Assembly (NCBI RefSeq): GCF_904846315.1
Contig: NZ_CAJHAF010000001.1
Location: forward strand, 1 to 64,000
Direction: 5' to 3'
Length of the DNA: 64,000 bases
From: Psychrobacter jeotgali
GTDB taxonomy: Bacteria; Pseudomonadota; Gammaproteobacteria; Pseudomonadales; Moraxellaceae
Numbering within the stretch: the first letter of the stretch is position 1; every line of letters starts with the position of its first letter. The notes below the pieces were generated by a model, which was not told the origin of the DNA, ran no database searches, and saw only the letters and a list, made by a program, of their open reading frames with translations. Shown here piece by piece: positions 1 through 11,066 of the stretch. The position numbers and the translations under genes were made by a program.

Positions 1-1
1 G

Positions 2-2314
2 AGCATTACAGGCCCAATTATTGTGGATGAAAGCGCTGGTACAGTGACCTACAACATAACGCTTACTAACCCTTCTGTTGATACGGTTACCGTCGATTAC
101 ACCACAGCCGATGGCTCTGCCAATGCTGGCTTAGATTATGCAGCGACCGCAGGAACTGTAACTTTTGCACCGAACGAGATCAGCAAAACGGTCACCGTTG
201 CCATCATCGATGACAATGTAGCGGAGAATAATGAAGACTACTCAATTACCTTGTCAAATCCAAGCAATGCTGGTATTGATGCTACGCAAAATAGTGTAAT
301 TACAACTATCGTCGATAATGATACGGCACCGATGATCGATAGCATCACCTCTACTACCGTTTCTGAAGAAGGTTTGCCAGGAGGCTTAGCTGATAATGAC
401 GCGCTTGCAGGGTTTGATGATACTACCAATGTAACAGTACAAACGGGTGTTATTACTGTATTCGACCCAGATTCGATGTCTGCTAGCGATTTTAGTGTGA
501 TATTGAATGGACCTGCTGGAATTACTACTAGTGGCGCTCTGGTCTCGTGGACACCTTCTGCTAATGGCTTAATAGGCTCAGCGATTATTGAGGGCAATTT
601 AGTAGAAGTTATCACCATGACCGTTGATGCCTTTACTGATAACGGTAATGGTAATTACTCAGCTAACTATACTGCAACTTTACTACAGCCAATAGACCAT
701 CCTGATATGAGAGGGGAGGATCATCTTGACTTAAGCTTTACAGCTACCGTTAGCGATGGCACTAATATCTCAAATTCACAATCATTTGATCTCAGAGTTG
801 AAGATGATGCGCCAGTAGCTATCGATGTCGATGTTGATGTCGTAGTACAGCCGGTGAATACCAACTTACTATTAGTGGTTGATGTTTCTGGAAGTATGAA
901 TGGTAGTGTCAACAGTACAACGAGATTGGCGTTGGCAAAACAAGCCTTGATAGAAGCTATTAATAAGTATGATGAGTATGGTGAAGTTAAGGTAAGACTA
1001 GTGACGTTCGATGGCGGTAACGATATTATTGGACCGAACTGGGTATCCGCTGCCGATGCTCTCGTTCAGATTAATAGCCTGACAGCAGGGGGACAGACTA
1101 ACTATGACGCTGCGTTGGCTGGAGCTATGTCCGCCTTTGGTGATCCTGGCAAAATCGTTACTACCATCGGCCAAGATGGTCAAGGCAACCCAGTTAATAA
1201 TGTGCCTTTAAACAAAGCAATCTTTATTACTGATGGTGAGCCTACGGTTGGTTCTGGAGGCCCTGGTATCTTAACAGGTGGTACAACCACTGGTAGCGCT
1301 GATAGAGGTATTCAACCAGCAGAAGAAGCCATTTGGACCAACTTCTTATCCACTAACAAAATAGATATGACTGCGTTTTCAATCGTTACTTTAGGATCAA
1401 ATACCGAGCTTGACCCTATCGCTTTCGACGGTAGCACAGGTATAGATACAGATGGTCTAACAGTCACCCCTCAAACCTTAGAGCAGAGCATCTTAGATAG
1501 TATAGATATTAGTACTACCACAGGTAACCTGATTAACTCAAGTGGTGGGCCTGCTGTAGAGTTTGGTGCAGATGGCAATAGGTTTAATGTTACTAAAATC
1601 AACATTGATGGTGGACTCTATACCTTTGATAAGTCGAATAATCAACTTACTACAACTGTTAGCAGCTCTGTCTTTAGTTATGATCAAGCAACGACTACCG
1701 TTACCGTGAATACTACCGCTGGTGGTGTAATCGCTGTAGACTTTGTTAGTGCTGATTATAGTTATCAGGCCCCGCAGCAAGTACAGCCAGATTATCTAGA
1801 GACCATATCTTATACTGCTGTCGATAGTGATGGTGACGAAGATACTACTACCTTAACTCTAGATATCACTTATCTTGCCACTAGTAATAGTAATATAGTT
1901 GCTAGCTCAATGAGTAGAGTGGCCGACTCTGACGATATGTTAGAAGCATCGGATGCATCAATAGCCGCTGGATTAAGTGTTCAAGCCTACACTATTGAAG
2001 ATGTGCATACCCTGTATCTCGATAGTGATTCGATTGACTTAGCGACTGCTAGTAATATTGGGGTTATAGAGATGACCAACGGACACTCACAGAGTCTAAA
2101 TATCTCATTGCAGGATGTTATCGATATTACCGATGATAATAATACTTTATTTATCAATGGTGACAGTGCTAATGACACAGGAGGAGATGCCGATACCGTA
2201 GTATTAGCGAACTTTGCTAAGGCACCAGCTTCTAATGAGATGGGTTATGATCTTTATCAAAACCATTCAAGCAACACCGAGCTGTATATAGATACAGACA
2301 TCACAGTTCTATAG
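2..2314 (+). CDS. C-terminal part of a giant type I-secreted adhesin (Calx-beta and VWA domains), 5' truncated by window
   Basis: The reading frame is open from the left edge, so about 770 C-terminal residues of a larger protein are visible. The first GTG in frame (23) is not a real start. A Calx-beta-like repeat comes first (acidic, ends in the VDND signature). After a linker, a von Willebrand A domain starts near nt 870. Its MIDAS motif is complete: DVSGSMNGS (DxSxS), then GGQTNYDAAL (Thr) and ITDGEPT (Asp). The last 130 residues contain short Asp/Asn-rich strands (DDNNTLFINGDS, DADTVVLANF), as in C-terminal secretion regions of BapA/LapA-type adhesins exported by type I systems. The family role is surface attachment and biofilm formation, with calcium-stabilised repeats. 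No secretion ABC genes lie in the window; they may lie to the left. The domain calls are firm; the export route is inferred. Confidence 0.85.
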   Translation, partial: SITGPIIVDESAGTVTYNITLTNPSVDTVTVDYTTADGSANAGLDYAATAGTVTFAPNEISKTVTVAIIDDNVAENNEDYSITLSNPSNAGIDATQNSVITTIVDNDTAPMIDSITSTTVSEEGLPGGLADNDALAGFDDTTNVTVQTGVITVFDPDSMSASDFSVILNGPAGITTSGALVSWTPSANGLIGSAIIEGNLVEVITMTVDAFTDNGNGNYSANYTATLLQPIDHPDMRGEDHLDLSFTATVSDGTNISNSQSFDLRVEDDAPVAIDVDVDVVVQPVNTNLLLVVDVSGSMNGSVNSTTRLALAKQALIEAINKYDEYGEVKVRLVTFDGGNDIIGPNWVSAADALVQINSLTAGGQTNYDAALAGAMSAFGDPGKIVTTIGQDGQGNPVNNVPLNKAIFITDGEPTVGSGGPGILTGGTTTGSADRGIQPAEEAIWTNFLSTNKIDMTAFSIVTLGSNTELDPIAFDGSTGIDTDGLTVTPQTLEQSILDSIDISTTTGNLINSSGGPAVEFGADGNRFNVTKINIDGGLYTFDKSNNQLTTTVSSSVFSYDQATTTVTVNTTAGGVIAVDFVSADYSYQAPQQVQPDYLETISYTAVDSDGDEDTTTLTLDITYLATSNSNIVASSMSRVADSDDMLEASDASIAAGLSVQAYTIEDVHTLYLDSDSIDLATASNIGVIEMTNGHSQSLNISLQDVIDITDDNNTLFINGDSANDTGGDADTVVLANFAKAPASNEMGYDLYQNHSSNTELYIDTDITVL

Positions 2315-2341
2315 TGATCTAATTATAACTTCAACTATAAA

Positions 2342-2366
2342 CGTCTCTTAGTTAGAGGCGTTTTTT
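2342..2366 (+). terminator. Rho-independent terminator of the adhesin gene
   Basis: A 6 bp stem, CGTCTC pairing with GAGGCG (one G-U), has a 7 nt loop and is followed by TTTTTT, 28 bases after the adhesin stop codon. It separates the adhesin from the rRNA operon promoters. Confidence 0.8.
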
Positions 2367-2469
2367 AGTTTAAAGGTTTAAATGAAATAGCATAAGAATG
2401 CTAACCCCTTGAAAACACGCAACAAATCAGAACAGCTTATATAAATTCGAAATAAACCCCAATAACCGC

Positions 2470-2497
2470 TTGACGCCCAATTAAAACCACGTATAAT
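2470..2497 (+). promoter_or_regulatory. rrn promoter, distal (first of three)
   Basis: TTGACG at 2470-2475 and a perfect TATAAT at 2492-2497 are separated by exactly 16 bp and followed by a GC-containing discriminator (GCCACCC). It is the outermost of three tandem promoters driving the rRNA operon. Confidence 0.75.
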
Positions 2498-2639
2498 GCC
2501 ACCCAGTCGAGAGGGAAGGCGGTATGGAAAGTGGTTTTACCACTGACTAATTATTAAATAGCGAAGCTATTGATAACCAGCCACAGTTTGAGTTCAAATC
2601 TTTTAAGATAAAAACTTTCAAACTAACTTAAAATACTTC

Positions 2640-2667
2640 TTGACTTCATAAATAAAGCGTCTATAAT
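2640..2667 (+). promoter_or_regulatory. rrn promoter, middle (second of three)
   Basis: TTGACT at 2640-2645 and a perfect TATAAT at 2662-2667 have a 16 bp spacer and are followed by ACGCACC. It lies 170 bp downstream of the first promoter and has the same geometry. Confidence 0.8.
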
Positions 2668-2757
2668 ACGCACCTCATTAAGGGATAGGACGAGATACAG
2701 GCTAACATTATTAGCCAAATCAACTTCTTAACTTACTGAAACAAATTATAAAAAAGC

Positions 2758-2785
2758 TTGACAAACCAAATCGTTATGATATGAT
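2758..2785 (+). promoter_or_regulatory. rrn promoter, proximal (third of three)
   Basis: A perfect TTGACA at 2758-2763 and TATGAT at 2780-2785 have a 16 bp spacer, followed by a G/C-rich discriminator (AGTCGGCTCGC) of the kind associated with stringent and growth-rate control of rRNA promoters. It lies about 335 bp before the mature 16S 5' end. Confidence 0.8.
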
Positions 2786-3121
2786 AGTCGGCTCGCTAGA
2801 TAGAACAACCCGCAAGGGATTAAGACTATCTTAGCAAACAGAATACAGTATTACTTACTTACTGGACGACAGAAGTAAGACACTATTTAAAAGCGAAACT
2901 AAAGAACAACTTGTGTGGATTTTTGCTGACACAGAATGCTAAAAATAAAGTTGGTTTTCTTCTCTTTTCGGGAGGAACTCTAACTATAAAAATTATCATT
3001 TAATCAGCAAGAAAACTCAAAGTTAATTCATTACGAACATAATTTAGAGCGACATGCCAGATTAGATGAGCCAAGATTAGAAGTCATCTTACTATTTATA
3101 GTGAAGACTTCAAGCAAGATT
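2786..3121 (+). other. rRNA operon leader with the 5' half of the 16S processing stem
   Basis: This is transcribed, non-coding leader between the proximal promoter and 16S. Positions 2896-2914 are perfectly complementary over 19 nt to 4691-4709, just after 16S. The two halves would form the long duplex that RNase III cuts to release pre-16S rRNA. No open reading frame is convincing here. Confidence 0.75.
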
Positions 3122-4660
<1,539 letters not shown>

Positions 4661-4750
4661 TAGACGGCATTCGGTCAGCAAGAATTCACAACAAGTTGTT
4701 CTTTAGTTTAAGCTAGTTTATTAAAGCTTAGTCGTAGTAGGCATAGAGCA

Positions 4751-4818
4751 GTAAATTCCCTTTAAGGAATTTACTCTTGCGAGCCTAACAGAGCAGTGCT
4801 CTGTTTATACGGCTCTCA
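4751..4818 (+). ncRNA. Structured 5' leader module of tRNA-Ile
   Basis: Hairpin A is GTAAATTCC/GGAATTTAC (4751-4759 with 4766-4774) around the loop CTTTAA. CTTGCG follows at 4776-4781. An outer stem GAGCC/GGCTC (4781-4785 with 4811-4815) encloses hairpin B, CAGAGC-AGT-GCTCTG (4789-4803). CTCA at 4815-4818 abuts the first tRNA base. The same plan recurs before tRNA-Ala and both tRNA-Lys genes. Function is unknown; a role in 5' maturation or in pausing is possible. Confidence 0.6.
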
Positions 4819-4895
4819 GGGTCTGTAGCTCAGCTGGTTAGAGCACCGTGTTGATAACGCGGGGGTCATAAGTTCAAGTCTTATCAGACCCACCA
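4819..4895 (+). tRNA. ileT: tRNA-Ile(GAT)
   Basis: The 77 nt cloverleaf has acceptor stem GGGTCTG/CAGACCC, discriminator A and encoded CCA. The D loop contains AGCTGGTTAGA, the anticodon loop TTGATAA gives GAT, and the T arm contains GTTCAAGTC. It occupies the usual first position in the 16S-23S spacer. Confidence 0.98.
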
Positions 4896-4961
4896 TACAT
4901 CTGAGTAAAATGAAGCTTAGAGTTTAAAAGGCTTTCAAGCTTAAGTAGGACTAGAGTTATT

Positions 4962-5029
4962 GAAAATTCTATTTAAAGAATTTTCCTTGCGCTCGGATCA
5001 AAGCAGTGCTTTGATTGTATCCTCGCTCA
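4962..5029 (+). ncRNA. Structured 5' leader module of tRNA-Ala
   Basis: Hairpin A is GAAAATTCT/AGAATTTTC (4962-4970 with 4977-4985) around ATTTAA. CTTGCG follows at 4986-4991. Hairpin B is ATCAAAGC-AGT-GCTTTGAT (4997-5015), and CTCA at 5026-5029 touches the tRNA. Stem sequences differ from the tRNA-Ile module but pairing is kept. The outer stem seen in the Ile and Lys modules is not clear here. Confidence 0.6.
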
Positions 5030-5105
5030 GGGGCCATAGCTCAGTTGGTAGAGCGCCTGCCTTGCACGCAGGAGGTCAACGGTTCGACTCCGTTTGGCTC
5101 CACCA
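5030..5105 (+). tRNA. alaT: tRNA-Ala(TGC)
   Basis: The 76 nt cloverleaf has acceptor GGGGCCA/TGGCTCC with one G-U pair, discriminator A and encoded CCA. The anticodon loop CTTGCAC gives TGC, and the T arm contains GGTTCGACTCC. It is the second spacer tRNA of the rRNA operon. Confidence 0.98.
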
Positions 5106-5412
5106 TAATAAACAGCAAGCTTTAAATATAATAATACAGAATTAAGTAATCCAATTTTAAGAAGATTATTTACTTCTGTTTTATACAGAACCTAATACCT
5201 GACGAAGGATTAGGAACTATTTAAAAACATAGATATGAGTCTGGGTTAGGAATGACGTGTTCACGCGTCGCTCCTAACCTTAATAACTTACCTCTTAACG
5301 ACATCCGTTGTTATCCCAGGGGTAAGTTATTAAAAAAGTAAAGAGAACTGAATCAAGCGTAAACATAGGTGATATCGTTATAATTGCTGACAAAGACCCT
5401 TTGGGGTTGTAT

Positions 5413-8266
<2,854 letters not shown>

Positions 8267-8302
8267 ATACAACACCCAAGTGGTTTGTATCAAGCATTAT
8301 AT

Positions 8303-8382
8303 CGATATCACCTTTATCCTTGATTCAGTTAGGATAAGTGATACTTAGTCAATTAAGTAAAACAAACAACAGACTCATATCT
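8303..8382 (+). other. 3' halves of the 23S processing stem
   Basis: Three blocks downstream of 23S (8303-8313, 8319-8330, 8371-8382) are perfectly complementary, in nested order, to 5367-5377, 5346-5357 and 5231-5242 upstream of 23S. Together they would form an interrupted duplex closing the pre-23S loop, the expected RNase III substrate. Confidence 0.75.
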
Positions 8383-8392
8383 AACCCCCTTT

Positions 8393-8506
8393 GCTGACGA
8401 CAATAGCACGATGGCACCACCTGATCCCTTCCCGAACTCAGCAGTGAAACATCGTAGCGCCGATGGTAGTGTGGCTCCGGCCATGTGAGAGTAGGTCATC
8501 GTCAGC
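8393..8506 (+). rRNA. rrf: 5S ribosomal RNA
   Basis: The gene is about 115 nt. Terminal helix GCTGACGA (8393-8400) pairs with TCGTCAGC (8499-8506). The internal blocks CCTGATCCCTTCCCGAACTC and GCCGATGGTAGTG are typical of bacterial 5S. The mature ends may extend one or two bases further on each side. Confidence 0.95.
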
Positions 8507-8521
8507 TCTCTATACCCTAAA

Positions 8522-8557
8522 AAGCCCCTTAACTTAATTGTTAAGGGGGCTTTTTTT
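8522..8557 (+). terminator. Terminator of the rRNA operon
   Basis: A strong hairpin, AGCCCCTTAAC paired with GTTAAGGGGGCT, is followed by a run of T (TTTTTTT), about 15 bases after 5S. It ends the rRNA operon. Confidence 0.92.
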
Positions 8558-8737
8558 GTTTAAAATAACTAATTACTCATTCTTTTGAGAAGGTATCTTT
8601 CAATATCTCAAACAGATATAAGATTTATGGATGAGAAAAATATATGACGTAATTTTATTGCTATATTACTGTAAGATAGCTACCCTGCATCTAAGAAAGA
8701 GGAGAGTTTCTAAGAAAAAATATTAAAGGAGTAAATT

Positions 8738-9418
8738 ATGAGAGATGCTTATATAAGGTTTTTTGATAAAGGATATATAACTAAAAAAGAGTTTTTTGAA
8801 TTTGGTCTGAGTGAAACTATTCACTCTCCTTACAATAAAGCCGAGGTTGAATGGAATCTTTTAAAAAGACGTATCTATAATAACGAGACAGTGTTTATTC
8901 GTGGATTTGGTCGTGATGCAAATGGCACTCATTTATTCCAAGAATTTTATAAGAAGTTATTTAGTAATTATAACGTTGAAAAAGATCCTACGAACAATGC
9001 AGAGCCAGCTAAGATAATTAGGTCTTTAACTAGATACTCTAAAACTCAAAGTTCGAAATTTGAATTAATTAGAAATTACCAAATTTCACATATTTTTGGT
9101 CGTACTAAGAATGTTTTTGCTTTTACTGCACCATGGAATATTGTCTATATGCCTAAAATGCTTGACCCATTTACAGGCCATGAGGCAAAAGGAGACATGA
9201 TAGATGAGTATATTTTTTTATTTCAAAAACAAGCATATGATATATTTGAAAAACTGATAGACGACTTCAATGAGATAATGATTAGTTCTATCTTTAAGGA
9301 AAGAATAGGTGAGAGTTTAAATACTTTGAGTTTAGATATTTCTTATACTGGCGAAGAAATTGAAAAGTTAAAGAAGGCAGTTGATAATGAGTTTCGTCCA
9401 ATTGAAATACAATTATAA
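8738..9418 (+). CDS. Uncharacterised 226-aa protein, AT-rich orphan gene
   Basis: I do not recognise the family with certainty. The start is supported by an AAAGGA ribosome site at 8725-8730. The protein is soluble, rich in Lys, Phe, Tyr and Ile, with no signal peptide or membrane segment. The central segment looks conserved: RNYQISHIFGRTKN, then FTAPWNIVYMPKMLDPFTGHEAKG. The order His-Asn-His with 25-35 residues between the outer His residues recalls an HNH-type metal-dependent nuclease core, but the spacing is not canonical, so this is only a suggestion. The gene is visibly poorer in GC than its neighbours (one sampled line is 14 of 60 bases) and sits alone between the rRNA terminator and the osmC-like gene. 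Recent acquisition is likely. An inverted repeat TTTGAGA/TCTCAAA (8584-8590 with 8606-8612) lies upstream. Confidence 0.7.
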   Translation: MRDAYIRFFDKGYITKKEFFEFGLSETIHSPYNKAEVEWNLLKRRIYNNETVFIRGFGRDANGTHLFQEFYKKLFSNYNVEKDPTNNAEPAKIIRSLTRYSKTQSSKFELIRNYQISHIFGRTKNVFAFTAPWNIVYMPKMLDPFTGHEAKGDMIDEYIFLFQKQAYDIFEKLIDDFNEIMISSIFKERIGESLNTLSLDISYTGEEIEKLKKAVDNEFRPIEIQL

Positions 9419-9435
9419 TAATTAAAGGATAAAAT

Positions 9436-9837
9436 ATGACCACTTCAAAAATAACCTACCAAGGCGATCTACGTACCACTGCCGTTCACTTGCAATCAAA
9501 TAATGAAATCATTACTGATGCGCCGACTGACAATCAGGGCAAAGGCGAAGCTTTTTCACCAACTGATCTATTAGCGACCAGCTTAGCCAGTTGTATGCTA
9601 ACCATTATCGGTATCAAAGCTCGTGATATGGAGCTTGATATTGCAGGCACTAGCGCTGAGGTGACCAAAATCATGGCAGCTGACCCAAGAAGGGTTAGCG
9701 AGGTACATGTCGTTATTACTTTTCAATCTAAACTAGATGAGAGAACACAAAAGATATTCTATAACACTGCGCTGACTTGTCCGGTTGCTAAAAGTATTCA
9801 TCCTGATATCATGCAAAAGGTGACTATTTATTCCTAA
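9436..9837 (+). CDS. OsmC family protein
   Basis: The 133-residue protein matches the OsmC/Ohr fold family, which reduces organic peroxides with a paired-cysteine centre. The first Cys is in SPTDLLATSLASCMLTIIG near residue 54 and the second in ALTCPVAKSIHP near residue 115, the expected two-Cys arrangement. The N-terminal beta-hairpin region and length fit the shorter YhfA-like branch rather than Ohr itself. A ribosome site AAAGGA lies at 9424-9429. It may be cotranscribed with the flavodoxin-like gene 18-30 bp downstream. The peroxidase role is inferred from family only. Confidence 0.88.
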   Translation: MTTSKITYQGDLRTTAVHLQSNNEIITDAPTDNQGKGEAFSPTDLLATSLASCMLTIIGIKARDMELDIAGTSAEVTKIMAADPRRVSEVHVVITFQSKLDERTQKIFYNTALTCPVAKSIHPDIMQKVTIYS

Positions 9838-9867
9838 GAACTAATATACCTTATAATGGTGACTAAT

Positions 9868-10332
9868 ATGGCCTCCAAAACCCTACTTATCGTCGCTCAT
9901 GCGCCATCACCGAATACCGAAAAATTAGCGCAAGCGGCACTCAAAGGCGCTAATCATCCTGACCTAGATGTCAATGTTATTCTAAAATCACCACAAGACA
10001 CGCAGCCTGAAGACGTGCTGGCAGCTGATGCTTTGCTTTTAGGTACGACTGAGAATTTAGCTTATATGGCAGGTTTGACCAAGGATTTCTTTGATCGCTG
10101 TTATTATCCGGTGCTAGAGCATAAGCAAGGTATGCCATTTGCGTTATATATCCGTGCTGGTCATGATGGTACGGGAACTAAACTTGCTATGAAAACCATC
10201 ATTACGGGTTTGCGCTGGAATCAGATTCAAGACACCCTTATTTTACAAGGCAAATGGCAAGATGAGTTTACCGAGCAAGTAGAAGAGCTGGCGATGACGC
10301 TTGCAGCAGGAGTTGAGGCAGGTATTTATTAA
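9868..10332 (+). CDS. Flavodoxin-like / NAD(P)H-dependent oxidoreductase family protein
   Basis: The roughly 154-residue protein has a flavodoxin-like fold. The N-terminal strand TLLIVAHAPSPNTEKLAQAA carries the phosphate-binding SPNTEKL loop for FMN. The LLLGTTENLAYMAGLTKDFFDRCYYP segment resembles the flavin-contacting loop of NADPH-dependent FMN reductases and WrbA-like proteins. I place the start at ATG 9868 because GGTGA at 9858-9862 is a well-spaced ribosome site. An in-frame ATG at 9856 would add four residues and lacks such a site. The gene follows the osmC-like gene closely, suggesting a redox-stress pair. Substrate unknown. Confidence 0.8.
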   Translation: MASKTLLIVAHAPSPNTEKLAQAALKGANHPDLDVNVILKSPQDTQPEDVLAADALLLGTTENLAYMAGLTKDFFDRCYYPVLEHKQGMPFALYIRAGHDGTGTKLAMKTIITGLRWNQIQDTLILQGKWQDEFTEQVEELAMTLAAGVEAGIY

Positions 10333-10380
10333 TATATCAGCTTTGGATAGATAATTTATATCTAAGAGAGCAAGGCAGTT

Positions 10381-11025
10381 ATGAATAAAGACAATCTGGG
10401 TAATACTGACATTAGTAGTGCGGATAGACTACCATTTTCACAAGCCTGTGAGAATAATAAACAGCCTATCTTAAACGTGCTACAAAAAGAATTGCAAGAT
10501 TATACTCATGTATTAGAAATAGGTTCAGGCACCGGCCAGCACAGCGTTTATTTTGCCCCAAGATTGCCGCATTTACAGTGGCAAACCAGCGATGTTATTA
10601 ATAATCATCAGGTCATTCAAGCTTGGCATAATAGTTATCCTGCGCCGAATTTGCATGCGCCGTTAGCGCTCGATTTAATGAAAGACGCCATACCCATCTC
10701 GAAAGACAATAACCCTTATGATGCCGTATTTACCGCAAATACTTTGCATATTATCGCTTGGTCTTTGGTTGAGCGTTTGTTTGAGTTGGTCGGGGAAGCA
10801 TTACCTTTAGGTGGTAAGCTGATTGTCTACGGACCATTTAATGAAAATGGTTTATACACTAGCGCCAGCAATCAAAGTTTTGATATATCGTTAAGACAGC
10901 GCGATCCCAATAGCGGGATTCGCCATAAAGAAGATATTGTTGCCTTGGCAAAGCAGCATCAGTTAACTTTAGAGAATGAATATCAGATGCCAGCAAACAA
11001 TCAGATATTGGTCTTTAAAAAATAA
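10381..11025 (+). CDS. DUF938 family class I SAM-dependent methyltransferase
   Basis: The 214-residue protein opens with the DUF938 hallmark: DRLPFSQACENNKQPILNVL, followed by the SAM-binding motif I VLEIGSGTGQHSVYFA near residue 45. The remaining Rossmann elements follow (WQTSDV, DAVFTANTLHIIAW, GGKLIVYGPF). Substrate is unknown for the family. The ribosome site is an imperfect AAGGCAG before ATG. The gene ends inside a hairpin shared with the convergent ppc gene. The family call is confident; function is not known. Confidence 0.88.
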   Translation: MNKDNLGNTDISSADRLPFSQACENNKQPILNVLQKELQDYTHVLEIGSGTGQHSVYFAPRLPHLQWQTSDVINNHQVIQAWHNSYPAPNLHAPLALDLMKDAIPISKDNNPYDAVFTANTLHIIAWSLVERLFELVGEALPLGGKLIVYGPFNENGLYTSASNQSFDISLRQRDPNSGIRHKEDIVALAKQHQLTLENEYQMPANNQILVFKK

Positions 11026-11055
11026 CCGCTACCTTGTTTGGTAAGCGGTTATTTT
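11019..11055. terminator. Bidirectional terminator between the DUF938 gene and ppc
   Basis: The hairpin AAAATAACCGCTACC / GGTAAGCGGTTATTTT has a six-base loop and A/T flanks on both sides. The genes converge here, so it can stop transcription from either strand. It overlaps the stop codon of the methyltransferase gene. Confidence 0.8.
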
Positions 11056-11066
11056 AAGCTAAAACC

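Larger units (their letters stand above)
4661..5412 (+). other. 16S-23S internal transcribed spacer
   Basis: The 752 nt spacer carries tRNA-Ile and tRNA-Ala. It begins with the 3' half of the 16S processing stem (4691-4709), which overlaps a boxA-like TTGTTCTTTAG. It ends with three segments complementary to sequence downstream of 23S: 5231-5242 with 8371-8382, 5346-5357 with 8319-8330, and 5367-5377 with 8303-8313. A double-hairpin leader lies directly before each tRNA. The stretch 5106-5412 has no gene. Confidence 0.85.

Noticed and set aside
238..618. 126-codon ORF antisense to the adhesin
   Set aside because: It is a shadow frame of a repeat-type coding region with no ribosome site or recognisable domain.
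4960..5145. 61-codon plus-strand ORF across tRNA-Ala
   Set aside because: It is read through the tRNA leader hairpins and the tRNA itself, so it is not a protein gene.
8738..9418. Firm HNH endonuclease call
   Set aside because: His and Asn are in plausible order but the spacing and context are not canonical; kept as a hint only.
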